Shown piece by piece: positions 8,645-20,846 of a stretch of 46,792 nucleotides of DNA. Source of the DNA: Azolla pinnata (taxonomy: Eukaryota > Streptophyta > Polypodiopsida > Salviniales > Salviniaceae). Position numbers and translations under genes: made by a program. The DNA lies in NCBI GenBank assembly GCA_037176905.1, contig JBBBWG010030987.1, positions 1 to 46,792 on the forward strand, written 5' to 3'. Under the pieces are notes generated by a model that had not been told where the DNA came from, did not search any database, and worked only from the letters and a program-made list of their open reading frames with translations. Position 1 is the first letter of the stretch. Every line of letters starts with the position of its first letter.

Positions 8645-11600
8645 ATGGACGATGCCAACATGGAAGCCCTTCGAGAGATTCTTCAGGACATGGCGCAGAC
8701 CATCGAGCTCATCTCCTCTGGTGCCAGGAGTGGGAACGATCTAATCTTCTTCCTCGAGGAGATGCTGCAGACGATCGAAGCTTGGGCCACCAAATATAAC
8801 GTCGCCGTTGATGGCGTCGACCATCCAGACGGAGGGGAAGCCGTAGACACAGGTGTGTTCTTCCCCTCGAAATGCTCTTATCACCGCTTCCACTGTTTCC
8901 TGTTTCCTTGTCTTTCTAACCCTAGTGCCGTGGTAATGTCGTGGCTTCTGGGATGACATTGGACGTTGTTGATTTTGTTATCTCTTTAATCCTGTGAAAA
9001 CTTAGCCAGCTTTTCACAATTGGTGATCCTTCCCTACATTTGTCTAACTAAGGAACGTCAAGGAATGAACAGTCGTTACGAATTGGAACCTTTTGTTATC
9101 TTTGCCTCTCTGGTCTAACAGGAAAGAAGATTTTTTTCTCTGTTTTGTTTCTCGAACCTTAAGGAGACATTTTGCTGTTTGGTTCATCAAAAGCTCTAAC
9201 GGAAAATAAACTTATCACAAATGAGAAACCCTGCCAGACTTTTTGCAGAACTTATTTCACTATCTTGAAGTGTTTCTTTGTCGTTGCTTTACCCTAAGCC
9301 ACGGGAGTATTTGAAAATATCCAAAGTCTTCTTCACTGGATTTTGCGAAACAGAAGAATGTTGAATCTCATTGTGTTGTCCTCTATGGCTATTAACATTT
9401 GAAATCTTATCAGCTTAAGCTTGCTGTAGGGTTTGTAACCCTAATCTCAGTAGGCTTTTTCTAATCAAATCCTTTACGAAGCTGATCTATCTTGAGTAGT
9501 CTGAACCGTTCTTTGATTTCTGTCTAACCTTCCCGTTATGTTGTTTGGCCTAAACTAAGGAAAGAGGAAAAGTCTGTCAAGTGTCAAATTTCAGTCGACA
9601 TTTCCAGCCGAAATGTTACCCCAAGGGATTGCCAGGCTTTTCTTACCAAATATAATGTGAGAATAAAACACTCTGATCAGCTTGAGCCTTTCTTATTATT
9701 TTTCTAACCGGGAAACTGTCACCAAGATATTAGCCAATCCTGATTGCAGTTATTTTCTTGATTTGGTCAACCCAATATATGGTAGGATGATTTGTTTGAT
9801 CAGCCTGGACTATTGTTATGCTTCTGCTAAACAACTTGGAGGTTAATAAACACTCAAATTTCATCAGCTTGAATATTTCTTGCCCTGTATCTCTCGTTCA
9901 AAAATGTAGGGAATATGGAAATTTCTTAGAGCAGTTGTTGTATTTAAACATAATATCGATGATTCTGTAGAATTTTTAAGCAAGAGTATGTGGAAGTGAT
10001 CAGATTGTATTTGCTTGATTATATTCTAACAGTTAACATTTTTGTTTATTGTTTCTAGCCTAAAACATGGGAAGTTTCAACATCTTTATCAGGTTGAAGC
10101 TTTAATGGATTATTTCTAATCCCAATGTGATAGAATCTCTTGATACTGTTAATCACAGAGTATGTGAGAATAAACTGTTCTGATGTATTTAAACCTTAGT
10201 TTTGTTGTTTCCTTACTATTAAACCTGTAACAAAGAAAATTTGAAAAGTTTGACCAGCATGAAACCTATAGGTACTATTGCTATGGTAACTTCATCTAGG
10301 TTTTTACAAGATTGAACTTTCATTATTTGTTGCTTATACTAGTCTTACTAAATTTGCAGACTTTGTCATGAGAAAATCAGAGGACAATCAGAGCAAACAG
10401 GAAATCGTTCTGCAATCTCCTGTTCAAGAAACTTTACCTTCTCCTGAGAAATTCACAACCCCAGACCAGGTTGGAAAAAATCAAGGAGCTTCAGGAAGAG
10501 GAGGACGACGTCGAACTTTGAGGAAAAAGGCTGTTGCTAAGACCTCAAAGTCTCATGCCAAAAGCCCTAAGGCTGGCAGTAGCAGAACTGCAAAAGGTAA
10601 AAAAAAAGGTTCCAAAGGTAAGACTAAAAACTCCAAGGCTAAGACGAAAGGCTCCAAGGCAAAGACTATGAACACTAAGTTGGGTGCTAAAACGCCCAAA
10701 ACAAAAGCTTTGAAAGGACGTCCGAAAGCATCAAAATCCGGAGATAAAAATGCAGCTGGAAGTGCAGGTTCAGGTGTAGGTGCAGATGCAGATGCAGGGG
10801 GTGGAGCGTATCGGTCATTGGCCTTATGCATTCGAGAGGATAAAGCTGGAATCGACATGATAACTCCACAGCCTGCATCTTCTCTTTCCAAATTACGGAA
10901 GGTTGAAGTTATTGAATCACCTGATTGGCTGCCCTATGGTTGGATCACGGAGATGAAAACCAGAGGAACTGGTAGTAGTGCTGGTTCAACTGACAAGGTA
11001 AGGTTTCTTTTTAATACTTCATAGTCATAATCCAGCTTGAAATGGAACATGATGTTTGACATGCTAGTAGCTGCCATAAGTTATTGATTGGTAGACATCC
11101 TGTCGAGTCTAGGATTATATGAGTTTTACTTGAGAAATAAGATTTAATCAATGTGCATTTGAGCTGACAAAAGCGGATAGAAGATAAGGAAAGGTGGGAA
11201 AGGAATAATAAGTTGTTCCAGTCTTTGCATCTATATAAGATCATTTTTAGAAGAAATTCTTGATTTTTTCCATTTTCTTTTGCCTTTCTGTTTATCTGTT
11301 CAGAGCATATTTGTTACCATATATATTTGTTATATAGTTTTTGAAACAATTCTTGATGCTCCAAAAGCTATATCACTCTTCCAATGCTTTGCAAATTGTC
11401 TACGTGGTGGTGATTGGGCTTGTATTGTATGTATTTTATTCTATCTAACATACACAAAATTGTTTTTGTGTTCTAGTTAATGAGTGTGTTGGACTTCAGG
11501 CTTTATAAATTATCAAGGAATTCATGTGAAATAGTTTTAAAATGATAATAAAGTGTGTGGTCTTAGTCAAATATTTGATATGCCCTGAATGTGCAAGCAC

Positions 11601-14126
11601 ACAAGATATTTGTCTTTGATAAGAATAGATAAGTACACTTGATTTTAGCTAAAAAGACAAAAACTCAGAAAGGTGTGCCTTCCTTTAACTTGCTTATGTG
11701 GGATTTTATTAACTCTCTTTGTCGGCCCCCTCCTCCCGTCTTCTCACAATATAGAGCCCTAGTACAGATCCATCTTCTCTTACCATCGTCATTTCCTTCT
11801 ATTTAAGTAAATCAACCCTGGTTTTTGGGAGCATTCGCTCCTCTTTCACCCTTACTTGCACGTTGCAACCTGTGTTGCCTGATAGTCATTTGTCTCTAAA
11901 CAAGTAAGGTATACATGGTGACATCATTTGTTCTCTATACAATTAAGTTGCACAATACAACGTGATTTTGTTTCTACCAAACATGTGTGTGGCTGTAATC
12001 AGATGCTTGAAGATGTTGAGAAACACAGATTTGTAAAGGAAAAAAAATGCTGAGAAACATTCTTTTATTTTCTTTTCTTTTGTCTTCTAGTTCTTTCCTG
12101 CGCAATATGCATATGTAAAAAAAAACGGGGCTTTCATTTATCCAATATATGTTACTCAGCAATCTGGCCTTATGGCATCTCATAACTGTCCGTTGTAGTT
12201 TTTTTTCATGTTGTGCAATGTCCTGGAAGTCTTCATTAATATGCATAGTGTTGGTGTGCATAACTGAATGGCTCACCAAGAGAAGGCCATTGATGAATTA
12301 TTCTACTTGTGTTTCATCACTCCTTGCTACTCTCCAAACATTGTTGAGTTACCCTATACATTATATTGTATTGCAATTTATAGGGTTTACACTAATAAAA
12401 ATTGCTGTTGATACTATGAATTTACTTTTAAGATTAAGGTTTTACAATGTACATCAAAGTTTAAGGTTTTCTAATCATATAGGTTTTGGGTTTATTGTTC
12501 TCATTAAGGTTTTATGTTTTCTAATCATGTAAGCTTGGTGTTTTTATTTAAGATATAGATTTTCCTGTCTATAAACTAAGTAATTGAATGTTAGATGTTC
12601 AATTTGAATCAACTTTAAATCTTTCCATTCCGTAATGATCGCACATATGATTCATGTAAATGTTCCGTTTAGCTTCAATAAGTGCAGTCAGAGTCAGGAG
12701 TCACATTTTTAGGCTTCTAAGGTAGAAGCTATTGTTTCTGTATTATTAACAAAAGGTCTATAAACGGGATTCATTTGGAAGCATTATTGTCATCGTAGTT
12801 ATATATGAATGAAAGGTATTCGGATACTAGTTCTTTAATAATAGATTGCATAAACCGTGTTGCAGTCCTATTTATGTATTCTCTCCCTTGACCACGAGCT
12901 ATCAAAGAGAACTTCCAATGCTACTACCATTTCCAGCCAAACTACCTAGTTATGGTCTTTGAAAGTCATGGAAAGTTGTGAGCTTTATGCTAATTCGTTC
13001 TTTCAATCACCTCAGCTTTATTCTTTTATTAATCAGTCTCTATTCCTTTAGATACCAAAACTTCTCGTTGGAGATGATTTTGCAGTTTTCTACTGATATG
13101 AATAGATACAGATACTGCATGTGTTGTGTGACAGCAAAGTGGACAATCATTTGTTAGAGATGCCACAGCTGTATGCAGAAAGTTTGCAATTAATTCATCT
13201 TTGGTCTTTAACTAGTTGGAAAAGATCTGAGAGAACTACATTACAAATAAGTTAATAAATTTCTAATAGAATGGGTTTGTGTTTTCTTAGATATTGTTTT
13301 CGACAAAGTTGGCTCTACTGAAGCCTTAAAATTTCTGAGCAGAACCTGAAAATAGATAGTTTTTATGCTACTCTATACCATGCTCTTTCACATTACAAAA
13401 TTTCTAACTCTAGATTATCATGCGATCATTGTTCCAAGGATACTTCCAAGTTTTTCTGGACATTATGCTTCACAAATGTGATAATTGCCATATGCTGATA
13501 GATAATTAATGAAAACTGTCTTCACTCGAATAGCTAACTATATCAGTTTATTTTTTCAGTACTTTTTAGATCCCGTTTCTCAACGTCGCTTTCGATCAAG
13601 AAGGGAAGTTGTTGCCTTTCTAGAGGGGGGTAGCAGGCATGACAGCCCCAAGGGAAGCTCAAAAAGCAAATCTGCAAAGTTACTAGCATTACGTAGCCAT
13701 AAATTATTAACGGAGCAGGCTAATGAAAAATCTCAAGAAAAGGGTACAAGTGGCAACCAAGATGACTCAAGTATGGAGGTTGGTAGTTCTCAACTTGTAG
13801 TCGCAAGCTCAGATTCTAGCAGAGCCATTGTCCCACATCAACCTAGCCAACCGTCAGAATGGCTTGTATACGAAAACATGGCAAACCTTCCATATCCAAT
13901 GTATGAGCAAATGCGGGCAATGGAGAACAATACAAACAAAGGGGATCCTAATAATGCTACTCTCGCTCCATGGCCATGGCGGTTTGGTAATGCAGAAGGT
14001 CTGAAGAGGCCATTTGTTGACTATAAACCTGATGATAACAAAGGAATGACATCAGGGGGAGAAACCGAAGGAAGTGAGCCACTAACAAAACGACCTAAAA
14101 AAACTGCAAGAAAAACTGTCAGGTGA
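8645..14126 (+). CDS. Methyl-CpG-binding domain protein, MBD5/6-like (3 exons, 470 aa)
   Basis: Exons 8645-8852, 10360-10997 and 13560-14126 join in frame (1413 nt) with GT-AG introns of 1507 and 2562 bp. Intron 1 splits a codon after its first base; intron 2 falls between codons. The first 69 residues are acidic and helical. Next comes a Lys/Ser-rich basic tract (about residues 110-195, with repeated SKAKTKG-like units and an AT-hook-like GRPK). The MBD domain is at about 258-310 (DWLPYGWITEMKTRGTG..AGSTDKYFLDP..RRFRSRREVVAFL). It is closest to Arabidopsis MBD5/MBD6, nuclear readers of methylated CpG. Intron 2 splits the domain exactly before KYFLDP. The C-terminus has a short conserved-looking PSEWLVYENM segment and ends in a basic KRPKKTARKTVR tail. 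A CATGCATG array and a TTCT tract lie just upstream. Confidence 0.9.
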
Positions 14127-17100
14127 ACTTGAAATATTATCTAATTTTTATATATCGTCACAAATCCTCTGCGTTGATGGTATAGACAGAAATCATTGTG
14201 TAGAATTATTGGTTCTCATTCCAATGCTGGCGAAGATCATGGTTTGCAACTTTCTCTCTGCGATTAATATCCAGGTAATGACTAAATTCTCTGTGCATAT
14301 TTATTGACGACTACTGCTGGTTTTATTCTACTGATAACAGACTACTCTCTCACTGCGGTACATAACATTTTTCTTCTTACGACTCTAGTAAATGCTTGGA
14401 GATTTTAATGTCTCGAGAGGTGTGAATTGATAATTCTTGTTAATGAGAACCCTGTGTAATTCAGGTGGATCAATCAAACATACCATAAAATCTTGTATCA
14501 ACTAGAAAGTTAGATCAGATACCGGGTAGCAAATCCATATTGCAGTTTATTATATGGTGCGACATCAGGGGATCATTGGATTTAAAGCGTATTTGATCAT
14601 CCATTGATGACATGTGATCTGCTACTGTCTTACTATATCATTGCCATTTATGAGCATTCCAGGCATGGCACTTCCTCTGTTACTGTGTTCACCATTTCAG
14701 CTAGGAGAACTTTTGCTGAATACTAGTTGAATTCCTGACTTCAATTGCTTGGAGTTACTGTGTTATACTCTGAAAACTTTCTCAAACTGAAAGAATGCTG
14801 TTTTTACGAGTTATACACTATGCGCTATTGATGTCAGAATGTAAAATGATGTTATTTCTATTTTACAATTGGACACTACCAATTTCATTATTCAAGGTTT
14901 TTGAACTAACAGGCAGTAGTGCATGGTTTTCAATCGTAACCATGAGGAGCCTGAGGTGCAGGTTCATCAACTTAATCTTGTATTTACAGTTAGTTTAGAA
15001 GATTATCAGATAATTACATGTATATAACCTGGCTATACATAGCCTGCTGACATTGTCATGAAGTAACAGTTTTCATGTATGTAACCAGTGTCATTAAGTA
15101 ACAGTTTGAAATGCCTTCGTAGAATATTAGGTCAGATGAGTGTTCTCAGTGATGCAAATTTTTCGCAGAGGTGCATCAGTAATGGGCGTTGATGTAACTG
15201 TGGATTGATTCTCTGGTGTGATACACAAAGCAGATGAATACAGCTTTTCAGCATTGACATGTTGAACAAGGAAATTAAGTAGATGGTGCTGGTGTACAAG
15301 ATGATGGTTTCATGTTTGATTTTGGGTTTATTAAATTGAAGAAGTTTCACATATTTGTTAGTGCTGTATTCTAGTATCCCACAATGTTCCAAAAGGTTTT
15401 GAATCGTTCTATTTATGTCGTTTTAACAACATATCTGTTGATGAATGCAGAGTAAAGGCTTTCCATTCTTTTGCCTAATACACTGAACATGCAACTCTTC
15501 TTGATTTTGCTAATTGTAGAACTGAAACTGCTGACATGCATGCAAAGCTTTGTGCTGGATGCTGATCTTATTAAAGAAGATTTGGATCATGCTGGTTGTC
15601 GAATGATTCTTCTCCTTGGAATCTTTCTCTGCTCAAGTTTTTTAATAATCTTATGGAATCTCTGGACATGATTCGAGGATATCCCTTTGCTTGTGTACAG
15701 GTCCAGCTAGCTCTCATTGGAATGGTTGTTTTGTTCATATCGGATGGTAAATTTATAAACATGTACAGAATATGGTAATGCTGCTAGTAATTTGGTCATG
15801 TGTGAAACTGTGCAGATGAGCTTGAATGGGCTTCTTCCATTCTCCTTGCAGGCATTACTACCCATGCTATTCTCCACAATCCCTTCCAATTGGTATCAAA
15901 ACCAGGTTTGATTGATTGCAGCAAGATGATTATGGGCACTGACATTGTTGTATGTTTGCTGTAAAATGGGGCTGCTTCTATGCTCCTAAGCATACCACCA
16001 TGCTTTTCTCCTGGATCCCTTTCAACTGGGTTTGATATCAAAACCAGGTATGATTGCAGCAAGGTAAATAGATGAGGACTGACATTGTTGTGTACTTTTA
16101 ACTGTACAGGCTGCCCTGGGAACAATGCTGTATATTAGTATGTCCCACTGAGGGTATTGGTGGTGGACACATCTATGTGAATGCCAATGAGCTCATGATT
16201 TTCGATATAATCTGCAATATAAACCTGGCATGCAAAAGAGCCTAATGAAGTGTGGCACTTGGGAGATGTTGAAAAGGCTCAAAGGTTTGACTGTGAGAAG
16301 ACACTGAGGGAAATGTTCAGTGTGCTGAAAGCCTTGCTTGGCAAGCATTGAGCTCCATTCATTCTAAGAGCTTGAAGCAATGGGCCTTGACAGATGAAAA
16401 GCAGTGCTAGAGTGCCCAAAACAGTCTTATACATCATCCTCACTTCAAATGTAGTGGAAAGATCTTGCTTCATATTTGCATTCTGGTATCCCTACAAATT
16501 GTGGCATATCCCAAGATTTCAGCGAGATAGTGGTATTGTTCTTGACCTAGAGGATGTCAAGCTAACAGATTGGGGCCCCCAAGTCATTTCTTTCCCACAA
16601 GGTGAAGTTTTTGCCATCGAACCGATGGAGAGATTTTACCGCAAGATGTTGGAGTAAATCGAAACTCCGAATGGGTATCTGACTCTGCTGATCGGCAGAG
16701 TCCAGATGCGAATAGGCGATTCATATAAAGTAGCCGTAATAGACGATGCAGCTATTGCAAGATGTTTCTGCAAGGCTTTGTTACAATAGCACTAGATTCT
16801 CCGACTATGTACACTGCATCTTACGGTATGTATGTAATCCTGTGGGTAATCTCATACCTAGAATCCAGGTCAACGGAACCGACAGACACTTGTAAGAACA
16901 TGTATTTAAATCGCCCACGACCACTCCCGCTCTCCCTTTAACAACTCATGACAAGAAGATCGGAACCTAACCTTGACTTGGTTTAGTATTTCCGTAAACC
17001 AAGCTTGTGTTCCAACTGTACGACAACTCATTTCTGCTTGTTGGTTCGTGCATCAAGCATGAATAATAATAACAGTTATATCGATGCCTTTGTAGATAGA

Positions 17101-17137
17101 TACCCACTGATGATCATGTCTCTTTTTTTGGGGAGAC
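14127..17137. other. Downstream flank of the MBD gene, no gene assigned
   Basis: It probably starts with the MBD 3' UTR. No complete gene is recognised. A plus-strand ORF at 16394-16657 ends in a stretch that looks protein-like (SFPQGEVFAIEPMERFYRKML) and, past one stop, stays open to about 16780. It matches no family I know and could be a pseudogene or a terminal exon. The interval also has an imperfect direct duplication at 15805-16110. Confidence 0.35.
15805..16110. repeat. Imperfect direct duplication (about 140 bp units)
   Basis: Two neighbouring copies (about 15805-15960 and 15965-16110) share in order: a CCATGCT..TTCTCC segment, ATCCCTT(C/T)CAA, TATCAAAACCAGGT, TTGATTGCAGCAAG or ATGATTGCAGCAAG, and ACTGACATTGTTGT. 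Neither copy has coding potential that I recognise. Confidence 0.6.
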
Positions 17138-17481
17138 TTACATTCCAATGCCTACTAAAATTAGAAATTACAAATTAACGCCTAGTCTTACTACTACTAT
17201 TTCCTAGTTAGTGTTTGTGCTAATTGAGCCATAATCTTGATCGCCCTCGATGTAATTAAGGCCATCATTTCAATCGCCTAATGTAATTATTGCTCATTAT
17301 GTGATATAGATGGAGCATTCCCAGAGAAGTTGCTCCCTCATTGATTAACCTGAAATTAGGCTGGACCATAATTTTTGCGACCCTAACCTCTGATAATTGC
17401 ATCGAGGCCAATTCGGAAATAGCAGTAGTAAGATGAGGTGTTAATTTGTAATCTCTAATTTTGGTAGGCATTTTAATGTAA
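17138..17481. mobile_element. MITE-like element with about 67-bp terminal inverted repeats
   Basis: The left arm 17138-17204 and right arm 17415-17481 are reverse complements with a few mismatches (both contain AATGCCTAC, AAAATTAGA, ATTACAAATTAAC and TTACTACT in mirrored order). They enclose about 210 bp with no coding capacity. Long inverted ends around a short non-coding core are typical of a non-autonomous DNA transposon, with Mutator-like MITEs having arms of this length. No clear target-site duplication was seen, so the outer ends may be off by some bases. Confidence 0.7.
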
Positions 17482-18225
17482 TCTATTGGCGTTTTTTGGT
17501 ATTTCTCCCTTTCCTTTTCATTTTTTTGTCACACGTCTATCTAGACGAATAACTTGCATAAGAGATGCTTGTTGAGCTGATGTTATTCACATACAATTAG
17601 AGAAATTCATCGCTAAACAGGTTGAACAACAAGTAATATTGGTACAAAAAAAGAACAAGTCCATCAGCAGCACGTTGATAGGATATAATCACCAAGTCAA
17701 CAGACAAACATCAGTTGGAACTAGCATAGCCTCATTTACTACATCAATCGGTCATGAGAAACATATGAAGTCAGGTGACAACAGAATCCGCAAAGAGCCC
17801 CTAATCTGACAGATGGAAAGCTTCGATTCTTTTTTTCACCTAATTCTCCCCAGCAGGAGGCATGCGTTTCCCATGGTGCCATGGTTCTGTTTCTTGCATC
17901 TTACGTTTCAGTTAAAGCACAGTGTTCCATGAAGATTTTTTTTGAGAGCGGTAGCATGCATACACACATACAAGCATGCACCATGCATAACGTATGAGAC
18001 CAAAATTTTACAGATGTTGCCTACAAAAACTGCTTCCATCGATCAGAGAATCGATGCTCCCAACTTCTCATGGCAGATATTCTAGAGTCTTATTGCAATG
18101 TGTTGTAGGAGTTGTATTGTGAGGGGCCAATTGAATGGCTCCCTGTTAGCAGATGAGTATCAGCTTCGAGCAAGCTTTTTAACAGCTGGATGGCTCTCTA
18201 GCAAAGTATATGCTAAGTGAAAAAT
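17482..18225. other. Spacer with no recognised gene
   Basis: AT-rich DNA between the MITE-like element and the 40-bp minisatellite. There is no ORF with a family signature and no RNA gene. A short cluster near 17955-17985 contains GCATGCATAC-type repeats. Confidence 0.4.
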
Positions 18226-20070
18226 TATGGTTGTGGAGCTGTTGCTTTGACTTGACCAGAAGAGCAAAGTCGAGGAGCTGTTGCTTTTGACGTGACAAGG
18301 AAAGCAAAGTCGAGGAGATGTTGCTTTTGACTTGACAAGCAAAGCAAAGTCGAGGAGTTGTTGCTTTGACTTGACCAGAAAAGCAAATTCGAGGAGCTGT
18401 TGCTTTTGACTTGACCAAAAAAAGCAAAGTCGAGGAGCTGTTGCTTTTGACTCGACCAGAAAAAGCAAAGTCGAGGAGTTGTTGCTTTTCACTTGACAAG
18501 AAAAGCAAAGTCGAGGAGCTCTTGCTTTTGACTCGACCAGAAAAGCAAAGTCGAGGAGCTGTTGCTTTTGACTTGACCAAAAAAGCAAAGTCGAGGAGCT
18601 GTTGCTTTTGACTTAAGCAAAAAAGCAAATTCGAGGAGCTGTTGCTTTTGACTTGACCAGAAAAGAAAAGTCGATAAGCTGTTGCTTTTGACTTGACAAG
18701 GAAAGCAAAGTCGAGGAGCTGATGCTTTTGACTTGACAAGGAAAGCAAAGTCGATGAGTTGTTGCTTTTGACTTGACAAGGAAAGCAAAGTCGAGCAACT
18801 GTTGCTTTTGACGTGACAAGGAAAGCAAAGTCGAGGAGATGTTGCTTTTGACTTGACAAGCAAAGCAAAGTCGAGGAGCTGTTGCTTTTGCCTTGACAAG
18901 AAAAGCAACGTCAATGCATTTGACTTGACCAGAAAAGCAAAGTCGAGAAGCTGTTTCTTTGACTTGACCAGAAAAGCAAATTCGAGGAGCTGTTGCTTTT
19001 GACTTGACCAGAAAAAGCAAAGTCGAGGAGCTGTTGCTTTTGACTCGACTAGAAAAAGCAAAGTCCAGGAGCTGTTGCTTTTGACTCGACCAGAAAAAGC
19101 AAAGTTGAGGAGCTGTTGCTTTGACTTGACCAGAAAAGCAAAGTCGAGGAGCTCTTGCATTTGACTTGACCAGAAAAGCAAAGTCGAGGAGCTATTGCTT
19201 TTGACTCGACCAAAAAAAGCAAAGTCAAGGAGCTGTTGGTTTTGACTCGACCAGAAAAGCAAAGTCGAGGAGCTGTTGCTTTTCACTGGACCAGAAAAGC
19301 AAATTTGAGGAGCTTTTGCTTTTGACTTGACTAGAAAAGCAAAGTCGAGGAGCTGTTGCTTTTGCCTTGACCTGAAAAGCAAAGTCAAGGAGCTGTTGCT
19401 TTTGACTCGACCAGAAAAGCAAAGTCGAGGAGCTGTTGCTTTTGACTCGGCCAGAAAAGCAAATTCGAGGAGCTCTTGCTTTTCACTTGACTAGAAAAGC
19501 AAATTCAAGGAGCTCTTGCTTTTGACTCGACCAGAAAAGCAAAGTCGAGGAGCTGTTGCTTTTGACTCGGCCAGAAAAGCAAATTCGAGGAGCTCTTGCT
19601 TTTCACTTGACTAGAAAAGCAAATTCAAGGAGCTCTTGCTTTTGACTCGACCAGCAAAAGCAAAGTCGAGGAGCTATTGCTTTTGACTTGACAAGGAAAG
19701 CAAAGTTGAGGAGCTGTTGCTTTTGACTTGAGTTGTTGCTTTTGACTCGACCAGAAAAAGCAAAGTTGAGGAGCTGTTGCTTTTGACTTGACCAGAAAAA
19801 GCAAAGTCGAGGAGCTGTTGCTTTTGACTCGACCAGAAAAGCAAAGTCGAGGAGCTGCTGCTTTTGACCTGACCAGAAACGCAAGCCGAAGAGCGTTTGC
19901 TTTGACTTGGCCAGAAACGCGAGCCGAAGAGTGTTTGCGTTGACTTGACCAGAAACGCAAGTCAAAGGACCGTTTCTTTGACTTGACCAGAAGCGAAAGT
20001 CAAAGAGCGTTCTCTTTGACTTGACCAGAAACGCAAGTCAACGTGCGTTTTCTTTGACTTGACCAAACGC
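18226..20070 (+). repeat. 40-bp minisatellite array rich in W-box cores, upstream of the RING gene
   Basis: About 45 tandem copies (array length divided by 40) of a unit holding, in order, AGCAAAGTCGAGGAGCTG, TTGCTTTTGACTTGACC and AGAAA. Exact 40-bp periodicity is visible for example at 19381-19420. Most units contain TTGACT and/or TTGACC, the W-box core bound by WRKY factors. Each unit also holds the inverted pair AAAAGCAA/TTGCTTTT. Copies are homogeneous until about 19860, then drift (AAACGCAAG, GCGTTTGC variants) towards the gene. The units lack stops on the minus strand, which creates long artefactual ORFs. The array ends about 260 bp before the RING start codon. Confidence 0.93.
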
Positions 20071-20114
20071 AAAGGATCGTTTGACTTTGACCAGAAAGCA
20101 AACGCAAAAAACAG

Positions 20115-20202
20115 GAAGAAGAAGACGAAGAAGAAGAAGAAGGAAGAAGAAGAAGAAGAAGAAGAAGAAGAAGAAGGAAGACGACGACGACGACGACGAC
20201 GC
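20115..20202 (+). repeat. (GAA)n and (GAC)n microsatellites in the RING gene 5' leader
   Basis: A GAA/GAAG tract (about 20115-20178) runs directly into GAC repeats (about 20178-20202). It lies 130-215 bp before the start codon, so probably within the 5' UTR. A similar GAA tract precedes the ACP gene at 31641-31674. Confidence 0.85.
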
Positions 20203-20330
20203 TGCAGAAGATGCAGACGATGCAGAACGCACCCACAGATTCAATCCAATCGCCCAGATAGGAACAACGCCCCCAACAGATCTGCAGAAGGGCTCAGATC
20301 TCCTCCTCCCCTTCCCCAGCTTTCTGCAGC

Positions 20331-20810
20331 ATGGATCAGAGACCTTCTTCCTCCTCCTCCTTTCCCCCGCCCAATGAAGCTTCCATGGATTCTTCCGCCC
20401 CCCTCCTTTCCCATAGAGCCTCCGCCCCTCCCCCTCCCAACCCCGAGCGCAGCAACATCCGGGCCAACAGCCTTTCGGGCGCCGCCCGCTTCCTCCGCCG
20501 AGCCAGCGGGCGCCGAATGATGCGGGAGCCCTCGATGTTGGTCAGAGAGACGGCCGCGGAGCAGCTCGAAGAACGGCAGAGCGGTTGGGCCTACTCCAAG
20601 CCCGTTGTCATCCTGGACCTCATATGGAACCTTGCCTTCGTCGGGGTTTCGCTTGTGGTTCTCTGTATCAGCGTCGACGAGAAGCCCAACACTCCTCTGC
20701 GGGTATGGATCTGTGGCTATTGCCTTCAATGTATCGTTCACACCATCTGTGTTTCTTCGGAATATCAGAGGAGATATCAACAGTATCAGAGGTACAATCA
20801 TCAATATCGT

Positions 20811-20846
<36 letters not shown>

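Noticed and set aside
7466..8661. ORFs of 100-322 codons on both strands (Cys/His/Met/Ala-rich)
   Set aside because: They are produced by the self-complementary ATGCATGC/CACA repeats, exist in several frames on both strands and have no domain.
18160..19965. Minus-strand ORFs of 111-299 codons with LLDFAFLVKSK-type repeats
   Set aside because: They follow the 40-bp minisatellite exactly and shift through all frames; nothing suggests a real start, domain or codon constraint. Kept only as a structural finding.
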